DNA of 64,000 nucleotides, from NCBI GenBank assembly GCA_023657465.1, contig JAGTJX010000002.1:62001-126000 (forward strand), given 5' to 3'. A model generated the notes under the pieces. The model saw only the letters and a list, made by a program, of their open reading frames with translations, made no database searches and was not told the DNA's origin. The DNA is from Lysobacteraceae bacterium (GTDB lineage Bacteria > Bdellovibrionota > UBA1018 > JAGTJX01). Positions within the stretch are counted from its first letter, which is position 1; every line of letters starts with the position of its first letter. The position numbers and the translations under genes are program-made. Below are positions 35,439-44,652 of the stretch, piece after piece.

Positions 35439-37232
35439 TTATTGTTTGATTATTATGTTTTTAGGGCTAAAGAATCCCGTAATAAGTCCGCTCAGTAGTT
35501 TTCTTAATTTCGCAATTTTATCATTCTCAAGAAGAATCATTTTGGTGGCGCGCTTAAACAAATGACGAGTGAAGCTTAAGAGTGTGCGGAATTCTCTGAA
35601 GCCATAGCTCCTCCAGAGGAATGCTAAGTTCCTAGTGAAGTAAAACCACCTAAAAGCGGAGTGATTCCAAACCCAAACCTGCCGACCCAAAAAATTCGCG
35701 CGGGTCTGCGCACCGATCTTATGAGTCATGAGTGGCTCAGTAGTCTGAATCACTTCGAATCCGTGGGCACGTACTCTGAAGCAGAACTCATCATCTACGT
35801 GGTCGATGAAGAGGGACTCGTTATACCCTTTGGTTTTAAGCCAGAGATCCTTCCTCACGACGGAACCAGAAGTGATGCAATGTGAAACGAAATTAAATGC
35901 ATCTTCGTCTTGTTTTGGGATGAATGTTTTCCCACTCGCTCGCTCGATGTAGTTGCATCCAATCACACCCATACGAGAGGTGTTGGGGATGAGGTCATAG
36001 ACTCGAGACATTTCGCTTAAGTATTCAGGTGCGACTTCAGAGTCTTGATCAAAGAAGGACAACCACTGCGTGTCTTTCCATTCCTCTGTGGCTTCACGAG
36101 CACCTTCGTTGATTGCAGCACCAATTCCTAAGTTTTCAGGAAGTCTCAGCTGCTTCACTCCATCTAACCTAGGCAGTGAGCGATCGCTTTTATTATCGAT
36201 CACGACAATTTTATCAAAAATTGTTTTGAGTGAAGCAAGTCGCTTTTGGAATTCAGCGTCGGGATTGAATGTGACTACAACAGCTACGCTGTTGTTCTTG
36301 TTCGGATTGTCTAGTGGAGTGAAATAGTAAATTCTGTAATATGTGAAAATTGAAAAAAACTTTCCTACTGCACGAGCGAAGCACGCACGTGCAAGTCCTG
36401 GATCAGAAAGAAGCTTACGCAAGCCTCTGAGGAATAGACTCACAATGCCCAGTGAGTGGCCAGTCATACCAGCAGTTTTCAGCGCTTCTGAAATCGAGAA
36501 GGATTCTTGAAAGCGTTCCTTTGCAAGTCCGATACTTCCGCCGTGTACAAGACCTCTGTAAGGACTCATTCCCAGGACATTAGAATCATGAATTCGATAA
36601 GCGTAGAGCGGTTCATGAATCGGATAGACTCCACCGTGATGAGAAGCAATGAGAGCAGCCCAGCGATCATGAAATTCCACTTCGTCTGGAATCACTGGGA
36701 ATCGTTGCCAGAGCATGGCATCCATAAGGAGAGCTGCTCCTGCTACGACGTTTCTAATGATGAGATCTAGGGTTGTGCAGTTCCATACACCACGGTGTTC
36801 TCTGCTCCAGACGGTTTCGCTCGTGTCTGCTTTGTCTTCCAATATGACGTTCATGTCGGAGTGGACGAGAGAGAGGGGAGGGTGTTTTTGAATTTCTGCT
36901 AAGAGTCTCTTCAATTTATTTGGGTACCAAATATCGTCTTGATCAGAGAATGCGAGATAGTCGATGTCGCCGAACTTTTCAAAAAGAATGCGAGCGGCTT
37001 GTTCGAAGTTCTTCTTGGTTCCTAAGCGAGAAGTATTCTCAGAAAAATAAAATCTTGGATCATTTAAGAATCTTCCGAGGTGGTCGCTGATCTCTACTAG
37101 AGGAGAATCAAGAGTCACTACACAGACCCACTCTTGAAACGATTGATCAGCTATGGTTTCTAGCTGAGTGAGAAACGTTTTGGCATCAGGCTGATACGCG
37201 GCAAGTGCGATGCCGATTCGGGGAGTTTTCAG
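35439..37232 (-). CDS. Two-domain family 2 glycosyltransferase, probable CTG start
   Basis: About 597 residues. Domain 1 (about residues 5-275) has ALAAYQPD, SDQDDIWYPNKL and LVHSDMNVI; domain 2 (about 310-560) is a rhamnosyltransferase-like GT2 with VVVTFNPDAEF, PENLGIGAAINEGA and SFFDQDSEV. Both appear active. The ORF is open to an ATG at 37367, but that stretch is antisense-free overlap with the transaldolase. No ATG, GTG or TTG follows it near the domain start; CTG at 37230-37232 overlaps the transaldolase TGA as CTGA, with AGGA 8 bases upstream. The tandem may add two successive sugars. Confidence 0.82.
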   Translation of the reverse strand: MKTPRIGIALAAYQPDAKTFLTQLETIADQSFQEWVCVVTLDSPLVEISDHLGRFLNDPRFYFSENTSRLGTKKNFEQAARILFEKFGDIDYLAFSDQDDIWYPNKLKRLLAEIQKHPPLSLVHSDMNVILEDKADTSETVWSREHRGVWNCTTLDLIIRNVVAGAALLMDAMLWQRFPVIPDEVEFHDRWAALIASHHGGVYPIHEPLYAYRIHDSNVLGMSPYRGLVHGGSIGLAKERFQESFSISEALKTAGMTGHSLGIVSLFLRGLRKLLSDPGLARACFARAVGKFFSIFTYYRIYYFTPLDNPNKNNSVAVVVTFNPDAEFQKRLASLKTIFDKIVVIDNKSDRSLPRLDGVKQLRLPENLGIGAAINEGAREATEEWKDTQWLSFFDQDSEVAPEYLSEMSRVYDLIPNTSRMGVIGCNYIERASGKTFIPKQDEDAFNFVSHCITSGSVVRKDLWLKTKGYNESLFIDHVDDEFCFRVRAHGFEVIQTTEPLMTHKIGAQTRANFLGRQVWVWNHSAFRWFYFTRNLAFLWRSYGFREFRTLLSFTRHLFKRATKMILLENDKIAKLRKLLSGLITGFFSPKNIIIKQ

Positions 37233-37948
37233 AGCTTGAATCCTGCTTGAGTCGCGTCTTTGTAGAAGGTCTTCACTGTATCGAGAGAATATTCTTCGAG
37301 TGATTTTCCAAATAGCTGGAGGTTTGCGATCTGTGCATCCGTTGCAGTGATGATTTGGCATCCACATTGATCTGCTTGGTAAATATTCAGAGTTTCACGA
37401 GTGCTAGCCCAGAGGATTTTAGCTCCTTTGAGTGAAGCGTAGTCTTTCACAGCTTTGCTCATAAGAGGAATCGGATCTACTCCGGTATCGCCGATACGAC
37501 CTGCGAAAATGGATACGATCACATCGTCTGCTGGCTTCAGAGTTTCTCTGAGTCCATTTAATTGCTCCTGAGTGAAGATTGCAGTGACGTTGAGTTTGAT
37601 CTTCAAATCAGCAAGAGTACGGATGAGTTTCAAAGTTGAGATCTTCTTAGTGTTTGTGATGGGAATTTTTACTGCGACGTTGGACCCCCAAGTTGCAATC
37701 TTGCGCGCTTGCTTTTCCATTTCATCGAGTTCATCTGAGAACACTTCAAATGAGATGGAGAGATCTTTGATTTCTTTTAGGATGTCGCGAGCGAATGTCT
37801 CGTAGTCCGTGATGCCAGCTTTAGCGACGAGAGAAGGGTTAGTGGTGAACCCTTTGACGAAGCCCTCACGGTAGCGCTTCAGCATGTCGTTCTTGTTGGC
37901 ACCGTCTGCGTAAACGGCAACTTTTAAGTGTTTTGGGTATTGGCTCAT
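37229..37948 (-). CDS. Transaldolase-family protein (TalC/fructose-6-phosphate aldolase-like)
   Basis: 239 residues. It has the small transaldolase barrel: LKVAVYADGANKND, FTTNPSLVAKAG (substrate Asn), VAVKIPITN with the Schiff-base Lys, FAGRIGDTGVDP, and LWASTRETLN. The usual role is the pentose phosphate pathway or aldol transfer of three-carbon units. It sits in a glycosyltransferase cluster and shares a 4-base overlap with the GT2 after it, so it may supply a sugar precursor for the glycan. It is divergent from the GT4 gene. Confidence 0.87.
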   Translation of the reverse strand: MSQYPKHLKVAVYADGANKNDMLKRYREGFVKGFTTNPSLVAKAGITDYETFARDILKEIKDLSISFEVFSDELDEMEKQARKIATWGSNVAVKIPITNTKKISTLKLIRTLADLKIKLNVTAIFTQEQLNGLRETLKPADDVIVSIFAGRIGDTGVDPIPLMSKAVKDYASLKGAKILWASTRETLNIYQADQCGCQIITATDAQIANLQLFGKSLEEYSLDTVKTFYKDATQAGFKL

Positions 37949-38035
37949 GATCGTGATTCCTTTGGCTAAAAATCTTAGAAAACACAGACAAGGTCAAGGT
38001 GAATCCCTGATTCATGTGATATGAATATTGAATAA

Positions 38036-39166
38036 ATGACGCAGAAAACAATTGGAATTGATGGTTCAAACATTAGAGCCGGTGGTGGACTGACTCACCT
38101 CAGCCAATTGATCCAGCATTCTAATCAGAAGACCCAGGTCATCGTCTGGGGCGGATCCACTCTTGTCAGTAAGCTCCCTGAGAAAACCTGGCTTAGGAAA
38201 ATTCAAGTTCCTCTGCTTGATCGGTCGCTTCCAGTAAGAATGATTTGGCAGCAATTCATTCTCCCCTTTGAACTCAAAAAAACGCAGTGCGATGTACTCT
38301 TCTCACCCGGAGGTACACTTCCGTTTAATTGTTCGATTCCTGCTGTCACCATGTCTCAGAACATGCTGCCTTTTGAATCCAAGGAGCGTGCGAGGTTTGG
38401 ACTGAGTTTCATGAGGATTAAGCTTTGGTTACTCAAGTTCTCTCAATCAGGTTCATTCAAACGAGCAGAAGGGCTTATTTTTTTAACCGAGTACGCGAAG
38501 CAAGTGGTCTTGAGACGCTATCCTTCCATTCGTGCTGAGACTGTGATGATTCCTCATGGGATTGAAGAAAGATTCCGTGCACAGCCTAAGACCCAAGACC
38601 CCAAGCGAGGTCAGTCCTCAGAGTTTCCGTTTAAGTTCCTCTATGTATCGATCATTGATGTTTATAAACATCAATCCAAAGTTGCAGAAGCGGTAGCGAG
38701 CTTAAGGAAAAAAGGAATCTCACTCACAGTTGAGTTTGTTGGTGGTGCTTACCCTCCAGCACTGGAAGTGCTCAGAAAAACCATGATCAAACTTGACCCC
38801 AAGGGTGAGTTTCTCGTCTACCGAGGAATGGTGAAGTTCGAAGACCTTCATGCGCTCTACAGAGACGCGGATGGATTTGTTTTTGCCTCTAGCTGTGAGA
38901 ATCTTCCAAACATTCTGATCGAAGCAATGTCAGCAGGACTCCCGATTGCATGTTCGAAGCTTGGGCCTATGCCTGAGGTCTTGAAGGAGAATGGAGTCTA
39001 TTTCGACCCAGAGAATGCTCATTCTATTGAGGAAGCTCTGCATGAACTCGTGAGTTCACCTGATCAGCGTGCCAAATGGGCTCAAGGAGCTGAGCAAAGA
39101 TCGAGACAGTACTCTTGGGAGCGTTGCGCTAGAGAAACTTTTGATTTCATTTCAAAGTTCGGATGA
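38036..39166 (+). CDS. Family 4 glycosyltransferase
   Basis: 376 residues with the GT-B fold. The N-terminal GIDGSNIRAGGGLTHLSQLI binds the acceptor; EGLIFLTEYAKQVVL and IPHGIEERF mark the middle; the C-terminal half has FVFASSCENLPNILIEAMSAGLPI with the conserved Glu (E-x7-E region) that binds the nucleotide sugar. The start has a near 87-base divergent region to the transaldolase gene, likely containing promoters for both. It ends 16 bases before the next GT2 start. Confidence 0.88.
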   Translation: MTQKTIGIDGSNIRAGGGLTHLSQLIQHSNQKTQVIVWGGSTLVSKLPEKTWLRKIQVPLLDRSLPVRMIWQQFILPFELKKTQCDVLFSPGGTLPFNCSIPAVTMSQNMLPFESKERARFGLSFMRIKLWLLKFSQSGSFKRAEGLIFLTEYAKQVVLRRYPSIRAETVMIPHGIEERFRAQPKTQDPKRGQSSEFPFKFLYVSIIDVYKHQSKVAEAVASLRKKGISLTVEFVGGAYPPALEVLRKTMIKLDPKGEFLVYRGMVKFEDLHALYRDADGFVFASSCENLPNILIEAMSAGLPIACSKLGPMPEVLKENGVYFDPENAHSIEEALHELVSSPDQRAKWAQGAEQRSRQYSWERCARETFDFISKFG

Positions 39167-39182
39167 TAGATTGGTCGACTTC

Positions 39183-40232
39183 ATGAAACCGCTCATTTCA
39201 GTCTGTATTCCAGCGTACAATCGAACTGAGTTCTTAGGGCCTTTGCTCGATTCTATCGTTGCGCAGGACTATCACGACTACGAAATAGTGATCTGCGAGG
39301 ATGGATCGCCTAAGCGAGCTGAAATCAAAGTGATCGTAGACCAGTACATGAAGCGATTTCCGAATCTATCGTTTCGTTATTTTGAAAATCCAAAGAACTA
39401 CGGCTACGACAAAAATTTACGAGAGCTACTGATCAGATCCCAAGGCGAATATTGCTTGTTCATGGGTAATGACGACCTCTTGGCTCCTCATGCTCTCCAA
39501 GTGATTAGTTCAGGTGTGAAACGACATAAAGACATAGGTGTGGTGATGAGATCCTATGCGTCGTTTGATGGCACTACTGATAATATCGTTCAGACATACA
39601 GATACTTTGATCAAGAGAGATTTTTCCCAGCTAGCGTTGAAACGAGCACTACGTTTTTCAGAAGATGTGTTGTCATCCCAGGACTCACTCTACATCGAGA
39701 GTCAGCTCTCAAGCACACTACAGAACAATTCGATGGAACGCTTCTCTATCAGCTCCATCTCGTCCTAAGAATCCTCCTAGAGAAAAACGGACTCTTCCTT
39801 CCAGAGATTGTGACGCTCTATCGTACGGGAGGAACGCCCGATTTTGGTAATAGCGAATCTGAAAAAGGAAAGTTCACACCGACGGAGCAAACTCCAGAGT
39901 CTTCCTTGCATTTTGTTGAAGGCATGATCAGAATCGCAAGAGTGGGTGAGAAGGAAACGGGTGCGCCTTGCTTTAAACCTATTTTCAGAGATATCGCCAA
40001 TTACTCTTATCCCATTTTATCCATTCAATCGAAGCGCTCACTGGGTACATTTCTCAACTATGGATTCACCTTGGCTCGCATGGGATTTTGGAAAAACCAT
40101 TATTTCTGGGCTTATTTTTTAAGTCTTCTCATATTGGGTGAGAGTAGAATGAATGCTCTCATTGTTTTTATTAAGAAGCGTTTAGGCTACACTCCGACAT
40201 TGGGCGGAGTCTCTAAAGGGCAGGTATCATGA
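39183..40232 (+). CDS. Family 2 glycosyltransferase
   Basis: 350 residues from the ATG at 39183; the open frame reaches 39069 but that part lies inside the previous gene. LISVCIPAYNRTEFLGPLLDS, ICEDGSPKRAE and LFMGNDDLLAPHA (DxD-like) are GT2 motifs. It shows a short C-terminal hydrophobic stretch (FWAYFLSLLILGES). Its stop overlaps the next start (ATGA). Sugar and acceptor unknown. Confidence 0.86.
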   Translation: MKPLISVCIPAYNRTEFLGPLLDSIVAQDYHDYEIVICEDGSPKRAEIKVIVDQYMKRFPNLSFRYFENPKNYGYDKNLRELLIRSQGEYCLFMGNDDLLAPHALQVISSGVKRHKDIGVVMRSYASFDGTTDNIVQTYRYFDQERFFPASVETSTTFFRRCVVIPGLTLHRESALKHTTEQFDGTLLYQLHLVLRILLEKNGLFLPEIVTLYRTGGTPDFGNSESEKGKFTPTEQTPESSLHFVEGMIRIARVGEKETGAPCFKPIFRDIANYSYPILSIQSKRSLGTFLNYGFTLARMGFWKNHYFWAYFLSLLILGESRMNALIVFIKKRLGYTPTLGGVSKGQVS

Positions 40233-41278
40233 AGATATTGATGGCGGGAGATTGGCACTCGGATGTGTATGAAGGACCCCTCACGAGAACTCTTCGTAAT
40301 CTCGGACACGATGTCATTGAGTTCAAGTGGTACCGCTACTTCAGAAATAAGAGTCCTGTAAAAAACGTTTTCAACCGAATTCAAAATAAGTTCCTCTTAG
40401 GACCCAAAGTTGACAAGCTCAACCAAGACTTGATTAATTTGGCTCGTGCTACGAAACCCAAACTCGTGTTTGTTTTCCGTGGGTCGCATTTAAGACCGGA
40501 GACAATCGAGGAGATCAAGGTAGCAGTTCCGGGAATTAAAGTGTTTGGCTATAACAACGATGATCCGTTTTCAGGTTGGCAGCCTCGTTACTATTGGAGG
40601 CACTTCATTGAGTCGCTCCCTGTTTACGATCGAGCGTTGGCTTTCAGGAACCACAACGTCTCTGATTATCTCCAAGCCGGGGCAAAACAAGCAGATCTCT
40701 TTCGTGCGTGGTTCATTCCAGAAAGACACAAGCCAGTCGAGCTCTCTGAAAAAGATCGTCTGAAGTATGGTTGTGATGTGACGTTCGTGGGTCACTACGA
40801 AGCTGATGGACGTGAGAAGACCTTGATCAAGGTGATTGAAGATGGAACAAACTTCAAGCTCTTCGGTCCTGAGTGGGATGAAGTCATTGAAGCCAATCCA
40901 GCGATGCATAAACTCAGACCGGTTTACCCAGTCCAAGGCCCGGAATATAATAAGGCACTCAATGCAGCTAAGATCGCACTTTGTTTTCTGTCCAAGATCA
41001 ACCGCGATACTTATACGATTCGTTGCTTTGAGGTTCCTGCGATTGGGACGCTTCTACTGTCAGAGTACTCAGATGATTTGGCTACACTCTTCAAGCCCGG
41101 TGTAGAGGCGGATTACTTCAAAACTCCTGAAGAATGCCTGGATAAAGTCCGATTTTATCTTAAAAACGAGTCCATCAGGCAGAAGGTAGCTCTTGCGGGC
41201 TTTGAACGGGTGCATCGTGATGGCCAAGACATCGTTTCGAGGGCTAAGCAGATCTTGAGATGGGTCGAAAATTCGTGA
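40229..41278 (+). CDS. CgeB-like glycosyltransferase
   Basis: 349 residues. MKILMAGDWHSDVYEGPLTR, then KVFGYNNDDPFSGW and CDVTFVGHYEADGREKTLI resemble the CgeB/DUF3880 glycosyltransferase group (GT-B fold with a D-D-P-F motif); the C-terminal half has NRDTYTIRCFEVPAIGTLLLSE, a conserved nucleotide-sugar region. It is coupled to the GT2 upstream by ATGA. It probably adds one sugar in the repeat unit. Confidence 0.8.
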   Translation: MKILMAGDWHSDVYEGPLTRTLRNLGHDVIEFKWYRYFRNKSPVKNVFNRIQNKFLLGPKVDKLNQDLINLARATKPKLVFVFRGSHLRPETIEEIKVAVPGIKVFGYNNDDPFSGWQPRYYWRHFIESLPVYDRALAFRNHNVSDYLQAGAKQADLFRAWFIPERHKPVELSEKDRLKYGCDVTFVGHYEADGREKTLIKVIEDGTNFKLFGPEWDEVIEANPAMHKLRPVYPVQGPEYNKALNAAKIALCFLSKINRDTYTIRCFEVPAIGTLLLSEYSDDLATLFKPGVEADYFKTPEECLDKVRFYLKNESIRQKVALAGFERVHRDGQDIVSRAKQILRWVENS

Positions 41279-41331
41279 TTTCTAGCTAAAATTACAGTAA
41301 CTTTACGCGGTACAGCCAAAGGAGAATATTC

Positions 41332-42399
41332 ATGCTTTTAGATGGTAAGCGCATTGTCATTACTGGTGGAACGGGTTCATTGGGTAAAACCCTGGTGAAA
41401 AGGATCCTCACAGGCGAGATGGGCATACCTAAGAAGCTGATCATCATTTCTAGAGATGAAGCCAAGCAGCACTATATGCGCATGGCTTACCTGCATCGCA
41501 TGGTTGCGACTGATGAAGTCATCTATCGTAATTTCTTAAACCTTCTTGAGTTTAGAATCGGTGATGTCAGGAATTATGCAGATGTATGTAGCGTCCTTCG
41601 TGATGCTGACATTGTGGTGAATGCAGCAGCTCTCAAGCAAGTGCCAGCCTGTGAATACTTCCCAGAACAAGCGATGCTTACTAACTGTATGGGCGCATCC
41701 AATATCGTTCGTGCGATCACAGAGAACAGATATCCCGTTCAAACAGTCATCGGAGTCAGTTCTGACAAAGCTTGCAAGCCAGTGAACGCAATGGGACTCA
41801 CTAAGGCTCTCCAAGAAAGAATTTTTATTGCAGCAAACGTTCTCAATCCACAAACCAGATTCGTATGCGTGAGATATGGAAACGTTCTCGCATCACGCGG
41901 CTCCGTGATCCCGCTTTTCCACGATCAAATCAAAAACGGTGGACCGGTCACGATCACCACTGAAGACATGACGAGATTCCTGCTCAGTCTCAATCACGCA
42001 GTCGATACTGTGTTTGCAGCACTAAAAGACGCTAAGCCAGGCGAGACTTACGTGCCTCGTGCTCCAGCAGCAACGATGGTGAATGTTGCTAAGGCACTCA
42101 TCGGCGATCGCAAGATTCCGATCAAGGTCACAGGTATTCGTCCTGGTGAGAAGATTCACGAGATCATGGTCTCAGACGAAGAAGCGCCACGCGCAGTCGT
42201 CCGCGGCCAGTGGTATGCAATCAAGTCCATGCTCCCCGAGCTTTTAGAAGGCACAACCTCTGAGCCAGCAGCTCTCATCAAGGAGTACAGCTCAGGTGAT
42301 ACGGTTTTAGATTTCAAAGGTACTGTTGAGCTACTTAAGCGGCACAAGCTCATGATCGACGATGCAATCAACTTCGATGATGGTGAGCTTCTCAGATGA
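41332..42399 (+). CDS. UDP-GlcNAc 4,6-dehydratase/5-epimerase (CapE/FnlA-like)
   Basis: 355 residues. RIVITGGTGSLGKTLVKRIL, VVNAAALKQVPACEYFP and SSDKACKPVNAMGLTKALQE mark the polysaccharide-type SDR with the Met-G-x-T-K active site that replaces the Tyr of usual SDRs, as in CapE. It is the first step to UDP-N-acetyl-L-fucosamine. CAAAGGAGAA lies before the ATG. It shares an ATGA overlap with the CapF-like gene, and the third cassette gene follows, so all three steps are together. Confidence 0.88.
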   Translation: MLLDGKRIVITGGTGSLGKTLVKRILTGEMGIPKKLIIISRDEAKQHYMRMAYLHRMVATDEVIYRNFLNLLEFRIGDVRNYADVCSVLRDADIVVNAAALKQVPACEYFPEQAMLTNCMGASNIVRAITENRYPVQTVIGVSSDKACKPVNAMGLTKALQERIFIAANVLNPQTRFVCVRYGNVLASRGSVIPLFHDQIKNGGPVTITTEDMTRFLLSLNHAVDTVFAALKDAKPGETYVPRAPAATMVNVAKALIGDRKIPIKVTGIRPGEKIHEIMVSDEEAPRAVVRGQWYAIKSMLPELLEGTTSEPAALIKEYSSGDTVLDFKGTVELLKRHKLMIDDAINFDDGELLR

Positions 42400-43514
42400 T
42401 GAGAATTGGGATCACCGGATCTCAGGGCTTATTAGGCTGGCACTTAAGCTGCTTTCTCTCCACACAAAAAGACGTTGAGATCAAACGCGGACATCGCGCA
42501 GAGTTTGAGTCTTCAAGCGCACTTTCTGATTTTGTTAAGTCCTGTGATGTGATCATACATTGTGCAGGAATGAATAGGGGAGATGAATCCCTCGTAGCAC
42601 AGACGAATATCAAGCTCACTGAGCAGCTCGTTTCAGCATTGAAGAACTCTCAAGTGAAACAAGTCTTGTTTGCTAACTCCACTCATATCGATCGACAGAC
42701 GGCGTACGGTGAATCGAAACGCACAAGTGCCAAGATCTTAGGCGAATGGGCGAAGGAGTCCCACGGCGTATTCACAGATATTGTTTTCCCAGGAATATTC
42801 GGAGAGCAGGGTAAGCCTTTTTATAATTCTGTCGTTTCTACCTTCTGTCATCAAATAGCAAATGGCGAAAAAACAGAAGTTCACCAAGATTCAGAGATTG
42901 AACTTATTCACGCAAGCGAGGCTTCACAAATTTTTTGGAATGCGATCACTAACAAAACTAAAGAGCAGCTCAGACCTGCAGGAACAAAAATCCGTGTGAC
43001 TGAAGTATTGGTTCGAATCACTGAGTTTTCCAAGTCTTACGCGTCCAATATTGTTCCTGATCTCAGAGATGATTTTGATTTGTACTTATTCAACACTTAC
43101 CGCTCCTATCTCTTTCCTAAGCATTACCCCGTGTCTCTGGAGTTGAAGTCAGATCCGAGAGGCACTCTGTTTGAAGCTGAGAAGAATAAGAATGGCGGGC
43201 AGGCGTTTGTTTCAACGACTGTTCCAGGAATCACTCGTGGCAATCACTTCCACATTAGAAAAATAGAGCGTTTCTGTGTGATCCAAGGACAAGCCAAAAT
43301 CCAAATCCGTAAACTTTATTCTGATCAAGTCCATGAATTCGATGTTTCTGGAATAAAGCCCCAGTACATCGATATGCCGACACTCCACACACATAATATT
43401 ACCAATACAGGTAAAGACACACTTCTGACCCTATTTTGGTCTGGAGATATTTTTGATCCTAAGAATACGGATACTTATTCTCTAGTAGTACAACGAACCA
43501 CAGGGAGCGCTTGA
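42396..43514 (+). CDS. Bifunctional SDR-cupin reductase (CapF/FnlB-like)
   Basis: 372 residues. MMRIGITGSQGLLGWHLSCF is the NAD(P) fold; the C-terminal half is a cupin (FVSTTVPGITRGNHFHIRKIERFCV, with an HxH metal site, and MPTLHTHNITNTG). This SDR-cupin fusion is the CapF reductase that acts after CapE on UDP-4-keto-hexosamine. It overlaps CapE by 4 bases and ends just before the CapG-like gene. Confidence 0.88.
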   Translation: MMRIGITGSQGLLGWHLSCFLSTQKDVEIKRGHRAEFESSSALSDFVKSCDVIIHCAGMNRGDESLVAQTNIKLTEQLVSALKNSQVKQVLFANSTHIDRQTAYGESKRTSAKILGEWAKESHGVFTDIVFPGIFGEQGKPFYNSVVSTFCHQIANGEKTEVHQDSEIELIHASEASQIFWNAITNKTKEQLRPAGTKIRVTEVLVRITEFSKSYASNIVPDLRDDFDLYLFNTYRSYLFPKHYPVSLELKSDPRGTLFEAEKNKNGGQAFVSTTVPGITRGNHFHIRKIERFCVIQGQAKIQIRKLYSDQVHEFDVSGIKPQYIDMPTLHTHNITNTGKDTLLTLFWSGDIFDPKNTDTYSLVVQRTTGSA

Positions 43515-43516
43515 CG

Positions 43517-44650
43517 ATGAATAAGAAAATCAAAGTAATGACAGTGGTGGGAACGCGACCGGAAATCATTAGACTCTCTCGAGTGATTAAGAAGCTAGAT
43601 GAAGCAGCTGATCATATCTTAGTTCATACGGGTCAGAATTATGATTACGAACTCAATGAAGTCTTCTTCAAGGACTTAGGACTTAAGAAACCGAATCACT
43701 TCCTAGAGGCTGCTGGCAAGTCCGCAGTCGACACAATTGGAATGGTTATTTCTAAGATCGACACTGTTCTTGAGAAAGAAAAACCAGAAGCGCTCTTAGT
43801 ACTCGGTGATACGAATAGCTGCCTATCCGTAATTGCAGCGAAGCGACGCAAGATCCCAGTGTTCCACATGGAAGCTGGTAATCGATGCTTCGATGACCGT
43901 GTACCAGAAGAGATCAATCGCAGAATCGTAGATCATACGGCAGATATCAATCTCACCTACAGCGATATCGCGAGAGAGTACCTCCTTCGTGAAGGACTTA
44001 AGTCTGATCGCGTGATCAAGACGGGTAGCCCAATGTATGAAGTCATTCACCACTACAAAAAAGAAATCGAAAAATCAGACGCACTCACTAAACTCAATCT
44101 TAAGCCTGAGCAGTACTTCGTTGTGAGTTGTCACCGTGAAGAGAATGTCGACGACGACAAGAATCTCAGTGGATTCTTCGAAACGCTTAATGAGATTGCA
44201 AAAACATACAAGCTTCCTGTGATTGTTTCTGCGCATCCTAGAACTCGTAAGAGAATCGAAGAGAAGGGATTCAAGTTTGATTCCCTCGTTCAGATCTTAA
44301 AGCCGATGGGATATCTCGATTACAATAAGCTTCAGATGAATGCTAAGGCTGTGCTCTCAGACAGCGGAACAATCTCTGAAGAGTCTTCGATCTTGAATTT
44401 TCCGGCCCTCAACATCCGTGAAGCGCACGAGAGACCAGAGGCAATGGAAGAAGCATCAGTCATGATGGTTGGACTTAAACCTACACGAGTATTGCAATCT
44501 CTAGAAGAAGTGATCAAGCAACCTCGCGGAGAGCAGCGCCTATTCAAAGAAGTCGCAGACTACTCGATGACGAATGTCTCGGAGAAAGTATTCAGAATTA
44601 TTCTCAGCTATACCGATTATGTGAACCGAGTAGTTTGGGGAAAACATTAG
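43517..44650 (+). CDS. UDP-N-acetylglucosamine 2-epimerase type (CapG/FnlC-like)
   Basis: 377 residues. VMTVVGTRPEIIRLSRVI, HTGQNYDYELNEVFF, VLGDTNSCLSVIAA, FHMEAGNRCFDDRVPEEINRR and SCHREENVDDD are the epimerase signatures. In this cassette it should be the 2-epimerase giving UDP-N-acetyl-L-fucosamine. The ATG at 43517 with AGGGAG upstream is preferred to the in-frame TTG at 43511. The start lies 2 bases after the CapF stop. Confidence 0.88.
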   Translation: MNKKIKVMTVVGTRPEIIRLSRVIKKLDEAADHILVHTGQNYDYELNEVFFKDLGLKKPNHFLEAAGKSAVDTIGMVISKIDTVLEKEKPEALLVLGDTNSCLSVIAAKRRKIPVFHMEAGNRCFDDRVPEEINRRIVDHTADINLTYSDIAREYLLREGLKSDRVIKTGSPMYEVIHHYKKEIEKSDALTKLNLKPEQYFVVSCHREENVDDDKNLSGFFETLNEIAKTYKLPVIVSAHPRTRKRIEEKGFKFDSLVQILKPMGYLDYNKLQMNAKAVLSDSGTISEESSILNFPALNIREAHERPEAMEEASVMMVGLKPTRVLQSLEEVIKQPRGEQRLFKEVADYSMTNVSEKVFRIILSYTDYVNRVVWGKH

Positions 44651-44652
44651 TA

